Assembly: GCA_039960995.1 (NCBI GenBank)
Contig: JBDVKF010000032.1
Location: 62,001 to 126,000 of the forward strand
Direction of reading: 5' to 3'
Length of the DNA stretch: 64,000 nucleotides
DNA from: JABSSA01 sp039960995
GTDB lineage: Bacteria; Pseudomonadota; Alphaproteobacteria; Rhodobacterales; Rhodobacteraceae
Position 1 is the stretch's first letter, and each line of letters begins with the position of its first letter. This document shows positions 52,508-61,675 of this stretch, in pieces. The position numbers and the translations under genes are program-made. Below the pieces are notes generated by a model. It was not told where the DNA came from. It saw nothing but the letters and a program-made list of their open reading frames with translations, and did no database searches.

Positions 52508-53677
52508 CTACTTATAGATACCGTCTTTTTTGGCGCGTTGGGAAAAATCTGTCGATCCTCCCCCTGAAAGGGTTTTTGCTTGTTCGACCCAGTTGTCGCG
52601 CACCACCCTGCCTTTAAAGCCTTCTAGGTTTTGATCAACCCATGACACTTCGTCGGCGGTCCAGGACGCGACCTGGTCAAAATGAAAAAATCCAAGCGTG
52701 TTCAACAGCCCTTCGAGCTTTGGCCCGACACCCTTGATCAGCTTAAGATCATCCGCTCCACCTTTTCGGGCTTTCTTCATGACCTTCGGTTTGGTGCCCG
52801 CACTTTCGGCTGCTTTGACAATTGGTTCCGGTTTGGCCTCTGGCTTGGCTGCCGTTTTAGGCTTGGCTGGGGCCTTCGATTTCGCTGGAGCTTTGGGTTT
52901 GGCTGCCGCTTCAGGTTTGGTCGGGGCTTCCGTCGCGTTCGCAGCAGGCTTCGAGACAGTCTTGCCCGACGTTCCCTGCCACGGCGCAAGCAGCGGCACT
53001 TCTGTCCCGTCGATCCGTTTGACCGTATCGCCAATATCCGCTGCCAGTTGCACCGACGCATTATACGCCGTTTTGCCACTTTCAAAGTCTTGCAGAGAGG
53101 TCAAACCGCTCAATGGTTCTGCTGCATAACGTCCATTTTGTGGACCCGGTGTTGGAACCTTGCCAGCGCCCAACTCGTCAATAATTTCGCCAATACGCGC
53201 GGCAGTCAGATCCTCGAAGTAATCTTTGCCAATCTGAGCCATTGGCGCATTGGCACAGGCGCCAAGGCATTCAACCTCTTCCCAACTGAATTTGCCGTCG
53301 TCTGACAATTGATGGGCTTTGGACGCAATCTTGTCTTTGCACACCGCGACAAGGTCTTCGGCACCACAAATCATGCAGGATGTCGTTCCGCAAACTTGAA
53401 TATGTGCAACAGAACCAACAGGTTGCAGCTGAAACATAAAGTAAAACGAAGCCACTTCCAAGGCTCGGATATATGCCAAATTCAGCATATCGGCGATCGT
53501 TTCAATCGCCGGACGCGTCAACCAACCTTCTTGCTCCTGCGCACGCCACAGCAACGGGATAATAGCCGATGCCTCGCGCCCTTCTGGGTATTTCGTTATT
53601 TGCGCTTCGGCCCATGCCTGATTGGCCGGAGAAAACGCAAAGCTGTCGGGTTGTTCAGGATGAAGACGGCGAAGCAT
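52508..53677 (-). CDS. nuoE: NADH-quinone oxidoreductase subunit E with C-terminal HhH extension
   Basis: 389 residues from ATG 53677; the usual NuoE is about 240. The first 200 residues carry the thioredoxin-like 2Fe-2S domain: HIQVCGTTSCMICG and EVECLGACANAP. The rest is a Lys/Ala/Pro-rich linker (about 245-310) and an HhH-type domain, DLKLIKGVGPKLEGLLNTLGFFHFDQVASWTADEVSWVDQNLEGFKGR. The start overlaps the stop of the upstream small gene (TAATG). Confidence 0.95.
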   Translation of the reverse strand: MLRRLHPEQPDSFAFSPANQAWAEAQITKYPEGREASAIIPLLWRAQEQEGWLTRPAIETIADMLNLAYIRALEVASFYFMFQLQPVGSVAHIQVCGTTSCMICGAEDLVAVCKDKIASKAHQLSDDGKFSWEEVECLGACANAPMAQIGKDYFEDLTAARIGEIIDELGAGKVPTPGPQNGRYAAEPLSGLTSLQDFESGKTAYNASVQLAADIGDTVKRIDGTEVPLLAPWQGTSGKTVSKPAANATEAPTKPEAAAKPKAPAKSKAPAKPKTAAKPEAKPEPIVKAAESAGTKPKVMKKARKGGADDLKLIKGVGPKLEGLLNTLGFFHFDQVASWTADEVSWVDQNLEGFKGRVVRDNWVEQAKTLSGGGSTDFSQRAKKDGIYK

Positions 53678-53949
53678 TAGTTTCCAAATTCCTTGATAGG
53701 GATGCACACGTAACCAATATCATTGCCACCCAAACTACCGGCATTCGCGTAAGCCTCAAAAGCTGCATCAGGAACGTCGAATTTACAGATGAAAGTTTCC
53801 ATTTCATCCCCTTCCAAAATAACAACGTTTTCGCGGATATTCACATACCCAACCGAATCCGCGACGAGATCAGAAATATCCGGCTGATGACCATCAGCAA
53901 AAACTGGCATCGCCAAAGTCAGTGTTAAAAAACCTGCAAGTCTGATCAT
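53677..53949 (-). CDS. Small exported protein of unknown function between nuoD and nuoE
   Basis: 90 residues with signal peptide MIRLAGFLTLTLAMPVFADG. Mature part has YVNIRENVVILEGDEMETFICKFDVPDAAFEAYANAG; two cysteines could pair. No known domain. ATGA overlap with nuoD and TAATG overlap with nuoE imply translational coupling. Confidence 0.7.
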   Translation of the reverse strand: MIRLAGFLTLTLAMPVFADGHQPDISDLVADSVGYVNIRENVVILEGDEMETFICKFDVPDAAFEAYANAGSLGGNDIGYVCIPIKEFGN

Positions 53950-55163
53950 CTATCAATCTCCCCAAATACCACGTCCATAGTGCCGATGATGGCGGCGACG
54001 TCGGCCAGCTGGTGACCTTTCGATATGTAATCCATCGCCTGCAAATGCAGGAAGCCGGGCGCACGCAGCTTGGCGCGGTATGGCTTGTTCGACCCATCCG
54101 CCACAAGATACACGCCAAACTCGCCTTTAGGCGCTTCGACCGCGCAATACACTTCCCCTTCGGGCACGTGAAATCCTTCGGTATAAAGCTTAAAGTGGTG
54201 GATCAAAGCTTCCATAGACGTCTTCATGTCGCCGCGTGATGGCGGGGTCAATTTCCCGCGCGTCAACACATCACCGGGTTCATTGCGCAACTTTTCAATC
54301 GCTTGCTTCACGATTTTCAGGCTTTCGCGCATTTCAGCCATGCGGCACAAATACCGATCATAACAATCGCCGTTTTTGCCAACCGGAATTTGGAAATCGA
54401 ATTCATCATAACATTCATACGGTTGCGAGCGGCGCAAATCCCACGCCAAACCTGATCCGCGCACCATGACGCCTGAGAATCCCCATTCAAGGATGTCTTC
54501 CTCGGTCACAACACCAATATCGGCGTTGCGCTGCTTGAAAATCCGGTTTTCAGTCAGCAATCCGTCGATGTCATTCAGCGCCTTGGGAAATTCATCGGCC
54601 CAAGTGTCAATGTCATCGATCAAATCAGGCGGCAAATCCTGATGCACGCCGCCCGGGCGGAAATACGCAGCATGCAACCGCGCCCCACACGCCCGTTCGT
54701 AAAAGATCATCAGCTTTTCACGCTCTTCAAAGCCCCAAAGCGGAGGCGTCAGAGCGCCAACGTCCATCGCTTGCGTCGTCACATTCAGGAGATGATTAAG
54801 AATGCGGCCGATTTCCGAATATAAAACCCGGATCAACGATGCACGGCGTGGCACTTCGACACCACACAGCTTTTCAATTGCAAGACACCAAGCGTGTTCC
54901 TGATTCATCGGTGCGACGTAATCCAACCGGTCAAAATACGGCAGGTTTTGCAGATAGGTGCGGCTTTCCATCAGTTTTTCAGTACCACGGTGCAGCAAAC
55001 CAATATGCGGATCGCACCGTTCGACGATTTCGCCGTCTAGCTCCAGAACCAACCGCAAAACCCCGTGGGCCGCAGGGTGCTGTGGGCCAAAATTGATGTT
55101 GAAGTTCCGGATTTTTTGTTCGCCGGTCAGCGCGTCTTCGAACCCTTTTGATCCATCCATCAT
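53946..55163 (-). CDS. nuoD: NADH-quinone oxidoreductase subunit D
   Basis: 405 residues. MDGS..FEDALTGEQKIRNFNINFGPQHPAAHGVLRLVLELDGEIVERCDPHIGLLHRGTEKLME is diagnostic for the quinone-binding subunit; HPH residues in GPQHPAAH line the quinone site. Two consecutive ATG codons at the start. It overlaps the 52-residue gene by ATGA. Confidence 0.97.
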   Translation of the reverse strand: MMDGSKGFEDALTGEQKIRNFNINFGPQHPAAHGVLRLVLELDGEIVERCDPHIGLLHRGTEKLMESRTYLQNLPYFDRLDYVAPMNQEHAWCLAIEKLCGVEVPRRASLIRVLYSEIGRILNHLLNVTTQAMDVGALTPPLWGFEEREKLMIFYERACGARLHAAYFRPGGVHQDLPPDLIDDIDTWADEFPKALNDIDGLLTENRIFKQRNADIGVVTEEDILEWGFSGVMVRGSGLAWDLRRSQPYECYDEFDFQIPVGKNGDCYDRYLCRMAEMRESLKIVKQAIEKLRNEPGDVLTRGKLTPPSRGDMKTSMEALIHHFKLYTEGFHVPEGEVYCAVEAPKGEFGVYLVADGSNKPYRAKLRAPGFLHLQAMDYISKGHQLADVAAIIGTMDVVFGEIDR

Positions 55164-55318
55164 TGTCCAGGTCCTTTCTTTGAAAGTTTGTCACAGACCC
55201 GCACCGGGCATGCGTCAAGCGTGCGCGTGCACAAGCGCGTCAGACCAAACAAGGCGGCCGACACAGCCGCCAAAACGCAAATCGGATCCAACAGGATAAA
55301 CAAAAGAAATTGCATCAT
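55160..55318 (-). CDS. Small membrane protein (52 residues) upstream of nuoD
   Basis: From ATG 55318; MMQFLLFILLDPICVLAAVSAALFGLTRLC contains one strong hydrophobic helix, followed by cysteine-rich RTLDACPVRVCDKL. The stop overlaps the nuoD start by ATGA. It is short, so coding is inferred from the overlap, hydrophobicity and operon position. Confidence 0.6.
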   Translation of the reverse strand: MMQFLLFILLDPICVLAAVSAALFGLTRLCTRTLDACPVRVCDKLSKKGPGQ

Positions 55319-55322
55319 TTGA

Positions 55323-55499
55323 TCACCGACGCTCCATGTCTTGCAATTTGACCGCGATCCACCACAACAATGCGATGGTGCCGATCGGCAAAATGCTGAG
55401 AAACGCCCAATATTGATTGATCCCAAAATGTGGGAGAATCTTGAAGAACGGGATGATGGATAACGCCGCAATGGCGAGCCAGATCAACATCTCGGTCAC
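55323..55499 (-). CDS. Small membrane protein (58 residues) between nuoC and nuoD
   Basis: GTG 55499 overlaps the nuoC stop (GTGA). The sequence TEMLIWLAIAALSIIPFFKILPHFGI, then YWAFLSILPIGTIALLWWIAVKL, has two well-formed membrane helices and ends QDMERR. Hydrophobicity and the coupled start strongly suggest a real small membrane protein of unknown function, perhaps a complex I accessory subunit. Confidence 0.65.
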   Translation of the reverse strand: MTEMLIWLAIAALSIIPFFKILPHFGINQYWAFLSILPIGTIALLWWIAVKLQDMERR

Positions 55500-56107
55500 C
55501 CCGCCTCTTCTTTTTTCTCATCTCCCGGTAGGATATATTCCGCGCCTTCCCATGGGGACATGAAATCAAATTGGCGGTATTCCTGCACCAGATTAACTGG
55601 CTCATACACAACCCGCTTTTGCACTTCATCATATCGCACTTCGGTGTAACCGGTGGTCGGAAAGTCCTTGCGCAACGGATATCCGCGGAACCCATAATCC
55701 GTCAGGATGCGGCGCAAATCCGGGTGACCCGAGAATAAAATCCCGAACATGTCAAAGATTTCGCGTTCAAACCAATTGGCCGACGGATGCACTGTCACAA
55801 TCGACGGCAAAACATCTTCTTCACGAATGCTGACCCGAAGCCGCACGCGGTGGTTCTGATACATCGACAGAAAATGATAAACGACATCAAAGCGTTTTGC
55901 GCGCCCCGGATAATCAACACCTGTGATATCGACCAAAGAGGAAAATGCGCAAGTTGCGTCTGTTTTCAAGAACTCGACAAAGTCGACAATATTGGCAGGC
56001 GCCACATCAACGTTCAGCTCGTCATGCGTGATGTCCCATGCCAGCACACAATCGGGTCGCTTAAGCTCGATATGCGCCCCAAGTTCTTTCAATGCTTCGG
56101 TCATCAT
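55496..56107 (-). CDS. nuoC: NADH-quinone oxidoreductase subunit C
   Basis: 203 residues. NWFEREIFDMFGILFSGHPDLRRILTDYGFRGYPLRKDFPTTGY is the hallmark of the family (30-kDa subunit). Peripheral-arm subunit with no cofactor. It starts 6 bases after nuoB and ends at the small membrane gene. Confidence 0.96.
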   Translation of the reverse strand: MMTEALKELGAHIELKRPDCVLAWDITHDELNVDVAPANIVDFVEFLKTDATCAFSSLVDITGVDYPGRAKRFDVVYHFLSMYQNHRVRLRVSIREEDVLPSIVTVHPSANWFEREIFDMFGILFSGHPDLRRILTDYGFRGYPLRKDFPTTGYTEVRYDEVQKRVVYEPVNLVQEYRQFDFMSPWEGAEYILPGDEKKEEAG

Positions 56108-56113
56108 CGCCCC

Positions 56114-56647
56114 CTAGCGTACAATCGTTCCGGTCCGGCGGATCTTTTTCTGAAGCGCCATGATCCCGTACAGCAATGCTTCGGCTGTGGGTGGGCATCC
56201 AGGCACGTAAACATCCACAGGGACAATGCGATCACAGCCCCGCACGACAGAATAGGAATAGTGGTAATACCCGCCGCCATTGGCGCATGATCCCATCGAA
56301 ATCACATAGCGTGGTTCCGGCATCTGGTCATACACCTTGCGCAAAGCCGGTGCCATTTTGTTGGTCAGCGTACCCGCAACGATCATCAAATCCGATTGCC
56401 GCGGGCTTGCTCGGGGCGCAGTTCCAAAGCGTTCAAGGTCATAGCGCGGCATAGATGTGTGCATCATCTCGACGGCACAGCACGCCAGTCCAAACGTCAT
56501 CCAGTGCAGCGAACCCGTCCGCGCCCAATTGATAATGTCTTCCGTTGACGTCAGCAGGAACCCTTTGTCCTGCAATTCACGGTTCAGCTCCTGCGTGGCG
56601 ACGTCGCGGTCCATGCCCGCGACGTTTGCTCCGGTGGCTATTGCCAT
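56114..56647 (-). CDS. nuoB: NADH-quinone oxidoreductase subunit B
   Basis: 177 residues. GLACCAVEMMHTSMPRYDLERFG and VPGCPPTAEALLYGI include the ligands for cluster N2 (CC...C...C). It carries the last iron-sulfur cluster before quinone. Overlaps nuoA by 10 bases. Confidence 0.97.
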   Translation of the reverse strand: MAIATGANVAGMDRDVATQELNRELQDKGFLLTSTEDIINWARTGSLHWMTFGLACCAVEMMHTSMPRYDLERFGTAPRASPRQSDLMIVAGTLTNKMAPALRKVYDQMPEPRYVISMGSCANGGGYYHYSYSVVRGCDRIVPVDVYVPGCPPTAEALLYGIMALQKKIRRTGTIVR

Positions 56648-57003
56648 TCAAGCGCCCCTTTTTTCCATTCGTACGCAAACCCAATCGTCAGAACAGCCAG
56701 GAAAACCATCATCGACCAAAATCCGGCCATCGAGATATCCCCAAAGGCAACAGCCCAAGGGAACAAAAAGGCGATTTCCAAATCGAAAATGATGAACAAA
56801 ATCGACACCAGATAGAACCGGACGTCGAATTTCATACGTGCATCATCGAACGCGTTAAACCCGCATTCGTAGGCTGACACTTTTTCCGGGTCAGGGTTGC
56901 GTACAGCAACCACAATCGCCGCCAAGATCAGGACAATCCCCAACCCAATGGCCACACCCAAAAAAACGAGGATCGGGAGGTATTCCCTCAGCATCTCTTC
57001 CAC
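56638..57003 (-). CDS. nuoA: NADH-quinone oxidoreductase subunit A
   Basis: 121 residues, three membrane helices. EKVSAYECGFNAFDDARMKFDVRFYLVSILFIIFDLEIAFLFPWA is diagnostic. First gene of the nuo operon. GTG 57003; the ATG three codons downstream is an alternative start. Confidence 0.96.
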   Translation of the reverse strand: MEEMLREYLPILVFLGVAIGLGIVLILAAIVVAVRNPDPEKVSAYECGFNAFDDARMKFDVRFYLVSILFIIFDLEIAFLFPWAVAFGDISMAGFWSMMVFLAVLTIGFAYEWKKGALEWQ

Positions 57004-57312
57004 GTTCGGTTCCCTTTCTCGCGCGGGACCGCGCGCACATGTGCTTGGCTCTTCACGCGTTCCTACGCGTGTGACACTAAAGGGTCAATAATCAGACACC
57101 GCTTATCTCATTAAATTGTATCGGCATATCGACGCAACTTTACAGAAATCACCATGATAACGAACATGTTAAACGTACGTTAAGCGTATCAAATGCGATC
57201 CCGTGACTTGAATCTGTTTTTATGGGTTTAGGCTCATTCTAGGTGAACACAAGATCGACCAGTACAACGCGGCACCCGCCAAGTCAGAGCGAGCAGCTTC
57301 AATAATGGAGGC
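57004..57312 (-). promoter_or_regulatory. Intergenic region carrying the nuo promoter, with two inverted repeats
   Basis: 309 bases between the end of the enoyl-CoA hydratase gene and nuoA, both on the minus strand. It must hold the nuo promoter unless transcription continues from the liu cluster. Visible structure: the perfect hairpin CACGCGT-TCCT-ACGCGTG (57054-57071), about 50 bases before nuoA, and a 10-base palindrome AACGTACGTT (57172-57181). I cannot define a -35/-10 pair with confidence. Confidence 0.5.
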
Positions 57313-58104
57313 TTATTTCATCCAAGGCGCAGGCTTTTTTGCAAAGAACGCAACAATGCCGCCCGTCGCCTCTTCTGTTTCCCACCGCGCACGCAACGCA
57401 TCAATTGTCATACTTATGGTGGCATCATCAATCACAGGACCCAACGCACGGGCCAACGCCTTGGCTTCTGCCACGGCCCCCGGCGCTGCAGAAAGATAGG
57501 GACTAATTTCTTGTTCAATTGCGCCTTCAAGCTGATCTGACTGCACGATTCGCGACAGCACTCCCAATTCCACAGCTTCTTGCGCGGCAAACAAACGCCC
57601 CGAGAAAAATACCCGCCTCGCCCGTGCCTCGCCCATGCGTGCAATGACATAAGGTCCAATGGTGGCAGGGATCAAACCCAACCGCACTTCGGTCAGGCCC
57701 AATTTCGAACCATCCACACCAATGGCAACATCGCACACACAGGCAAGCCCCACGCCGCCCCCAAACGCATTGCCTTGCAAGCGCCCGATCAACGGCTTGG
57801 GCATAGTGTTCAACGCTTGCAACATATAAGCAAGCTTTCCCGCCTCTTGCGCACGGGTTTGGGCGTCCGCCTGCATTTGATCCTGCATCCAGCCTAAATC
57901 GCCACCCGCACAAAACGATGGCCCAGCACCAGTCAAAACCACGACACGCACCGACGGATCTTGCCCTAGGTGTCCAGCCACATCTGTTAATTCAGTCAAC
58001 ATCAGACCTGACATCGCATTGTGCTTATCCGGCCGGCTCAGGGTCAGAGTGGCGACACCACGGTCATCCAAATCAACAGTAATCGTTTCAAAATTGCTCA
58101 TCAT
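57313..58104 (-). CDS. Enoyl-CoA hydratase/isomerase family protein, probably methylglutaconyl-CoA hydratase
   Basis: 263 residues. Crotonase features: GAGPSFCAGGDLGWMQDQM (oxyanion loop) and QGNAFGGGVGLACVCDVAIG. The family is broad, but the position next to HMG-CoA lyase and methylcrotonyl-CoA carboxylase makes the LiuC-type methylglutaconyl-CoA hydratase (third step after leucine deamination/oxidation) likely. ATG 58104 or 58101. Confidence 0.85.
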   Translation of the reverse strand: MMSNFETITVDLDDRGVATLTLSRPDKHNAMSGLMLTELTDVAGHLGQDPSVRVVVLTGAGPSFCAGGDLGWMQDQMQADAQTRAQEAGKLAYMLQALNTMPKPLIGRLQGNAFGGGVGLACVCDVAIGVDGSKLGLTEVRLGLIPATIGPYVIARMGEARARRVFFSGRLFAAQEAVELGVLSRIVQSDQLEGAIEQEISPYLSAAPGAVAEAKALARALGPVIDDATISMTIDALRARWETEEATGGIVAFFAKKPAPWMK

Positions 58105-58200
58105 TCACCCCAGTTTCATCCCCGCAGGTCGCATCTGAACCGGCGACGCCCATGATAGGCCATTCCTACTTTGCAAAGCGATCCAATCGAATTTGCAAAG

Positions 58201-59055
58201 TCAGGCTTTTCGCATGGCCCGTGCCATGATTGCTGCCTGTTCAATAGCTTTTGCATCCAGATTTGTCTCAAAGCCACGCGCTTTCAAATGGGCGTCCACA
58301 ACCTCAGTTGCGACATTGCCCGCAGCACCTGGCGCATAAGGACATCCCCCCAGCCCCCCGACCGCTGCATCAAACACGCGAAGCCCCATGTCCAAAGACA
58401 CATCGATATTGTCCAGTGCATGCCCACCCGTGTCATGAAAATGCCCCGCCAAAATGCCGACAGGAACCACGTTCTTAACCGCCATCAGCATTGCGCGCAC
58501 CGCATCTGGGCTCCCCTGTCCAATGGTGTCACCCAACGAAATTTCACTGCACCCCATGTCAAACAAGGCCTTGGCGACCCGTGCAGTATCCGCAGGTGCG
58601 ACCGATCCATCATAGGGGCATTCCACAACACAGGAAACGTAACCACGCACGGGGATGTTTCGGTCCCTTGCCGCCGCCGCAACGGGTGCAAAACGCTCCA
58701 GACTTTCCGCAATATTGGCGTTTATGTTGGCTTTCGAAAACCCTTCCGACGCAGATCCAAAAACCGCCACCTCATCTGCCCCCGCAAGCATGGCGTCATC
58801 GAAACCACGCATATTGGGCGTAAGTGCCGTGTACCGAACAGCGTTTGCGCGGTGGATGTGTCCCAAAACCTCGGCGCTCCCAGCCATTTGCGGCACCCAC
58901 TTTGGGCTCACAAACGATGCGCATTCGATCCGGCGAAATCCTGCGCGGCTCAGTTGGTCGACCAAAGCCACCTTGTCCGACACCGAAATCTCTGCTGGTT
59001 CGTTTTGCAGCCCATCCCGAGGGCCGACTTCGAATATTTCGACATATTCTGCCAC
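58201..59055 (-). CDS. Hydroxymethylglutaryl-CoA lyase
   Basis: 284 residues from GTG 59055, with GGAG seven bases upstream; a TTG at 59076 is less likely since it overlaps the GST stop. VEIFEVGPRDGLQNE at the N-terminus and GLGGCPYAPGAAGNVATE containing the catalytic Cys are diagnostic. It cleaves HMG-CoA to acetyl-CoA and acetoacetate, the last step of leucine breakdown (LiuE/MvaB type). Confidence 0.93.
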   Translation of the reverse strand: MAEYVEIFEVGPRDGLQNEPAEISVSDKVALVDQLSRAGFRRIECASFVSPKWVPQMAGSAEVLGHIHRANAVRYTALTPNMRGFDDAMLAGADEVAVFGSASEGFSKANINANIAESLERFAPVAAAARDRNIPVRGYVSCVVECPYDGSVAPADTARVAKALFDMGCSEISLGDTIGQGSPDAVRAMLMAVKNVVPVGILAGHFHDTGGHALDNIDVSLDMGLRVFDAAVGGLGGCPYAPGAAGNVATEVVDAHLKARGFETNLDAKAIEQAAIMARAMRKA

Positions 59056-59060
59056 AGCGC

Positions 59061-59717
59061 CTACTCCGTCGGCCAAGCAGGATAGAACGGCTTGGAATAC
59101 AATTCTTCACCTGGCGCAGGCAGGCTTTTTTGATATGCCGGGCGGGCACTGATCCGGGCAAACCAATTGGCCAAACACGGATGTTCGTCCAATACATGGA
59201 ACAATTTCGCCATCGCAACGGCTTGCCCGACGCTCACATCTGCCGCTGTGAACGCATCCCCTACAAGAAAGCCGTGATCCGTCAGTCGCGCTTCCAGCGC
59301 ATCATAGCATTTCCCAATACGTGCGGCTTCCAAACGCATCACGATCGGACTGCGCATCGCGTCATCATACAAAGCAATATGTTGCTGCGTCAGGGCCGCG
59401 ACATGCTGACTGATCGTTTCTGCGAAATGCACCCAGATCAACCAATCCGCCCGATCCTTGTGACCAACAGGGCGGCCCAAAACATCTGGAGAAAATTGTT
59501 CACATAAATACTGGGTGATCGCACCAGTTTCAAACATCTGCAATCCATCGATCTGCAACGCAGGGACGCGACCTGCAGGGCTGAGTTCAAGAAATTCAGG
59601 ACGGCGCAACGTTTTGTCAAAGGGATAGATTCGGACATCAAATGAAATATCTAATTCATGCAAAAGCCATAAGGTTCGCATGGATCGCGATTGCGGACAG
59701 TGATGCAAGATGATCAT
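59061..59717 (-). CDS. Glutathione S-transferase family protein
   Basis: 218 residues. N-terminal thioredoxin-like region ILHHCPQSRSMRTLWLLHELDISFDVRIYPF, then PAGRVPALQIDGLQMFETGAITQYLCEQ (cis-Pro and ETGAI for glutathione), and a helical C-terminal domain with GDAFTAADVSVGQAVA. It overlaps the carboxylase alpha-subunit gene by ATGA. The reason for a GST within the leucine cluster is unknown; this order recurs in other roseobacters. Confidence 0.9.
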   Translation of the reverse strand: MIILHHCPQSRSMRTLWLLHELDISFDVRIYPFDKTLRRPEFLELSPAGRVPALQIDGLQMFETGAITQYLCEQFSPDVLGRPVGHKDRADWLIWVHFAETISQHVAALTQQHIALYDDAMRSPIVMRLEAARIGKCYDALEARLTDHGFLVGDAFTAADVSVGQAVAMAKLFHVLDEHPCLANWFARISARPAYQKSLPAPGEELYSKPFYPAWPTE

Positions 59718-61657
59718 GTGTCTTCACCCTTTGCCACAAGGCGCACAAGATATGCACCAGCTTCCACTTGATCATTGGCTTTGGCGCAGACCTCGCACAC
59801 AACCCCGTCGCGGGCGGCCACCAATGTGTGCTCCATTTTCATAGCTTCCAGAATGGCCAGCGGATCACCTTTGCAAACTGCCTGCCCTGACTTTGCAAAT
59901 ATTGCTTTCACCAAACCCGGCATCGGCGCTGTGATCACATCATCGTCGCCCCCCGCTGTTGACAAAACGTCCAAAGGATCGATGCGCCCGAAATATTGCG
60001 GCTCGGCTCCGAATACAGTCACACCGGACGCATCGACAAATGTTTCTGGCAGCCGTTCTCCGTTCAGTGACCAAACACCTGCCACATTCAGCACTGAATA
60101 TACATTATCCTCTACGGTCCAATCTTGATGAGCCGCGCTTTGCACAGACACTTGCAGATCAACCTGTTCGTCGCCATTCGCCACACCTATTGTTTGGCTC
60201 AAAGGACGCCAAAGGTAAAACCCACGGACCTGATCCGGTTGGTTCAACTCAGCCAAGGCCATCCCCGCCGCAATCATTTGAATTGCCGTCGGTTGAGAAT
60301 GCGCAGTCAGTGCATCAAGATCCCGACCTATCAGACCGGTATCAACGTCGCCCGCGGCGAACCCTGTATGGCCCGCCAAAGCTCCGAGAAACGCGATATT
60401 TGTCGTTGTTCCCGCAATGGCCGTTTCCGCCAATGCGCGTCGCAACCGCGACAATGCAATCTCGCGCGTTGGTCCGTGAACAATGACTTTGGCAATCATT
60501 GGATCATAAAACGGGCTGATCACATCACCGGCCCGAACACCGCTGTCTGACCGCACCTCTGTTGGAAAACGAACGCTAGTCAGCATTCCGGTCGCAGGTA
60601 AAAACCCGCTGGGAACATCTTCTGCATAAAGCCGTGCTTCAAAGGCGTGCCCTTGAATTTGCAAATCGGTTTTCAAACTTTGCAAAGTCTCCCCGGCGGC
60701 TACCCGCAATTGCCATTCGACCAGATCAACACCGGTAATGGCTTCTGTAACGGGATGTTCAACTTGCAACCGCGTGTTCATTTCCATGAACCAGAACTGA
60801 TCCGTTTGCAGCCCATTGCTGGAATCCGCAATGAACTCAATTGTACCCGCCCCAGAATATCCAATTGCCTTTGCCGCCGTGACTGCCGCTTGGCACATGG
60901 CTTGGCGCATCGCGTCTGTCATACCCGGTGCTGGTGCTTCCTCGATGACCTTTTGATGTCGCCTTTGCAGCGAACAGTCCCGTTCGAACAAATGAACGGC
61001 TTCTGAACCATCCCCAAAAACCTGAACTTCGATATGGCGTGGCTTGGTGACAAATTTTTCGATCAGAACGTCGCTGTTGCCGAATGCCGCTTTGGCCTCA
61101 CTTTGTGCGGATGCCAATGACGTCAGAAATTCGGTCTCGGCCTCGACCAAACGCATGCCCTTACCGCCCCCGCCCGCAACGGCCTTAATCAGCACCGGAT
61201 ACCCGATCCGCGCAGCCTCGTTCGTCAAGGTCACATTGCTTTGGTCGTCCCCGTGATACCCCGGCACAACAGGCACGCCCGCTTTGATCATTAACTTCTT
61301 GGCCGCGTCCTTCAAACCCATCGCGCGGATCGCGTCCCCACTTGGACCAATGAACACCAATCCAGCCGCCTCAACGGCATCTACAAAATCAGGGTTTTCC
61401 GACAAGAACCCATAACCTGGATGGATCGCCTGCGCCCCGGATTGCAAAGCCGCTTCGATGATCGCGTCGCCGCGCAGGTAACTTTCCGCAGGTGTTCGCC
61501 CTCCAAGCGAAACCGCATAATCCGCCATTTCGACGTGCAACGCGCCTTTATCAATGTTGGAATGAACAGCGACCGTTTTGACGCCCAAAGCCCGCGCAGT
61601 TTTTATCACGCGACACGCGATTTCGCCCCGGTTCGCAATCAAGATCGTATCAAACAT
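59714..61657 (-). CDS. Methylcrotonyl-CoA carboxylase alpha subunit (biotin carboxylase and BCCP)
   Basis: 647 residues. Biotin carboxylase domain: FDTILIANRGEIACRVIKTAR, GGGGKGMRLV (ATP grasp), FMEMNTRLQVEHPVTE. The biotinyl domain near the C-terminus has ILEAMKMEHTLVA with the lysine that carries biotin. The subunit size and the adjacent beta subunit fit the 3-methylcrotonyl-CoA carboxylase (LiuD/MccA). BirA to biotinylate it is encoded at 34.7-35.5 kb. Confidence 0.92.
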   Translation of the reverse strand: MFDTILIANRGEIACRVIKTARALGVKTVAVHSNIDKGALHVEMADYAVSLGGRTPAESYLRGDAIIEAALQSGAQAIHPGYGFLSENPDFVDAVEAAGLVFIGPSGDAIRAMGLKDAAKKLMIKAGVPVVPGYHGDDQSNVTLTNEAARIGYPVLIKAVAGGGGKGMRLVEAETEFLTSLASAQSEAKAAFGNSDVLIEKFVTKPRHIEVQVFGDGSEAVHLFERDCSLQRRHQKVIEEAPAPGMTDAMRQAMCQAAVTAAKAIGYSGAGTIEFIADSSNGLQTDQFWFMEMNTRLQVEHPVTEAITGVDLVEWQLRVAAGETLQSLKTDLQIQGHAFEARLYAEDVPSGFLPATGMLTSVRFPTEVRSDSGVRAGDVISPFYDPMIAKVIVHGPTREIALSRLRRALAETAIAGTTTNIAFLGALAGHTGFAAGDVDTGLIGRDLDALTAHSQPTAIQMIAAGMALAELNQPDQVRGFYLWRPLSQTIGVANGDEQVDLQVSVQSAAHQDWTVEDNVYSVLNVAGVWSLNGERLPETFVDASGVTVFGAEPQYFGRIDPLDVLSTAGGDDDVITAPMPGLVKAIFAKSGQAVCKGDPLAILEAMKMEHTLVAARDGVVCEVCAKANDQVEAGAYLVRLVAKGEDT

Positions 61658-61675
61658 TATTTAATCCTGCCCTGA

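Noticed and set aside
58171..59085. 304-codon plus-strand open frame
   Set aside because: Antisense shadow of the HMG-CoA lyase gene, with His/Arg/Pro-rich translation typical of shadows.
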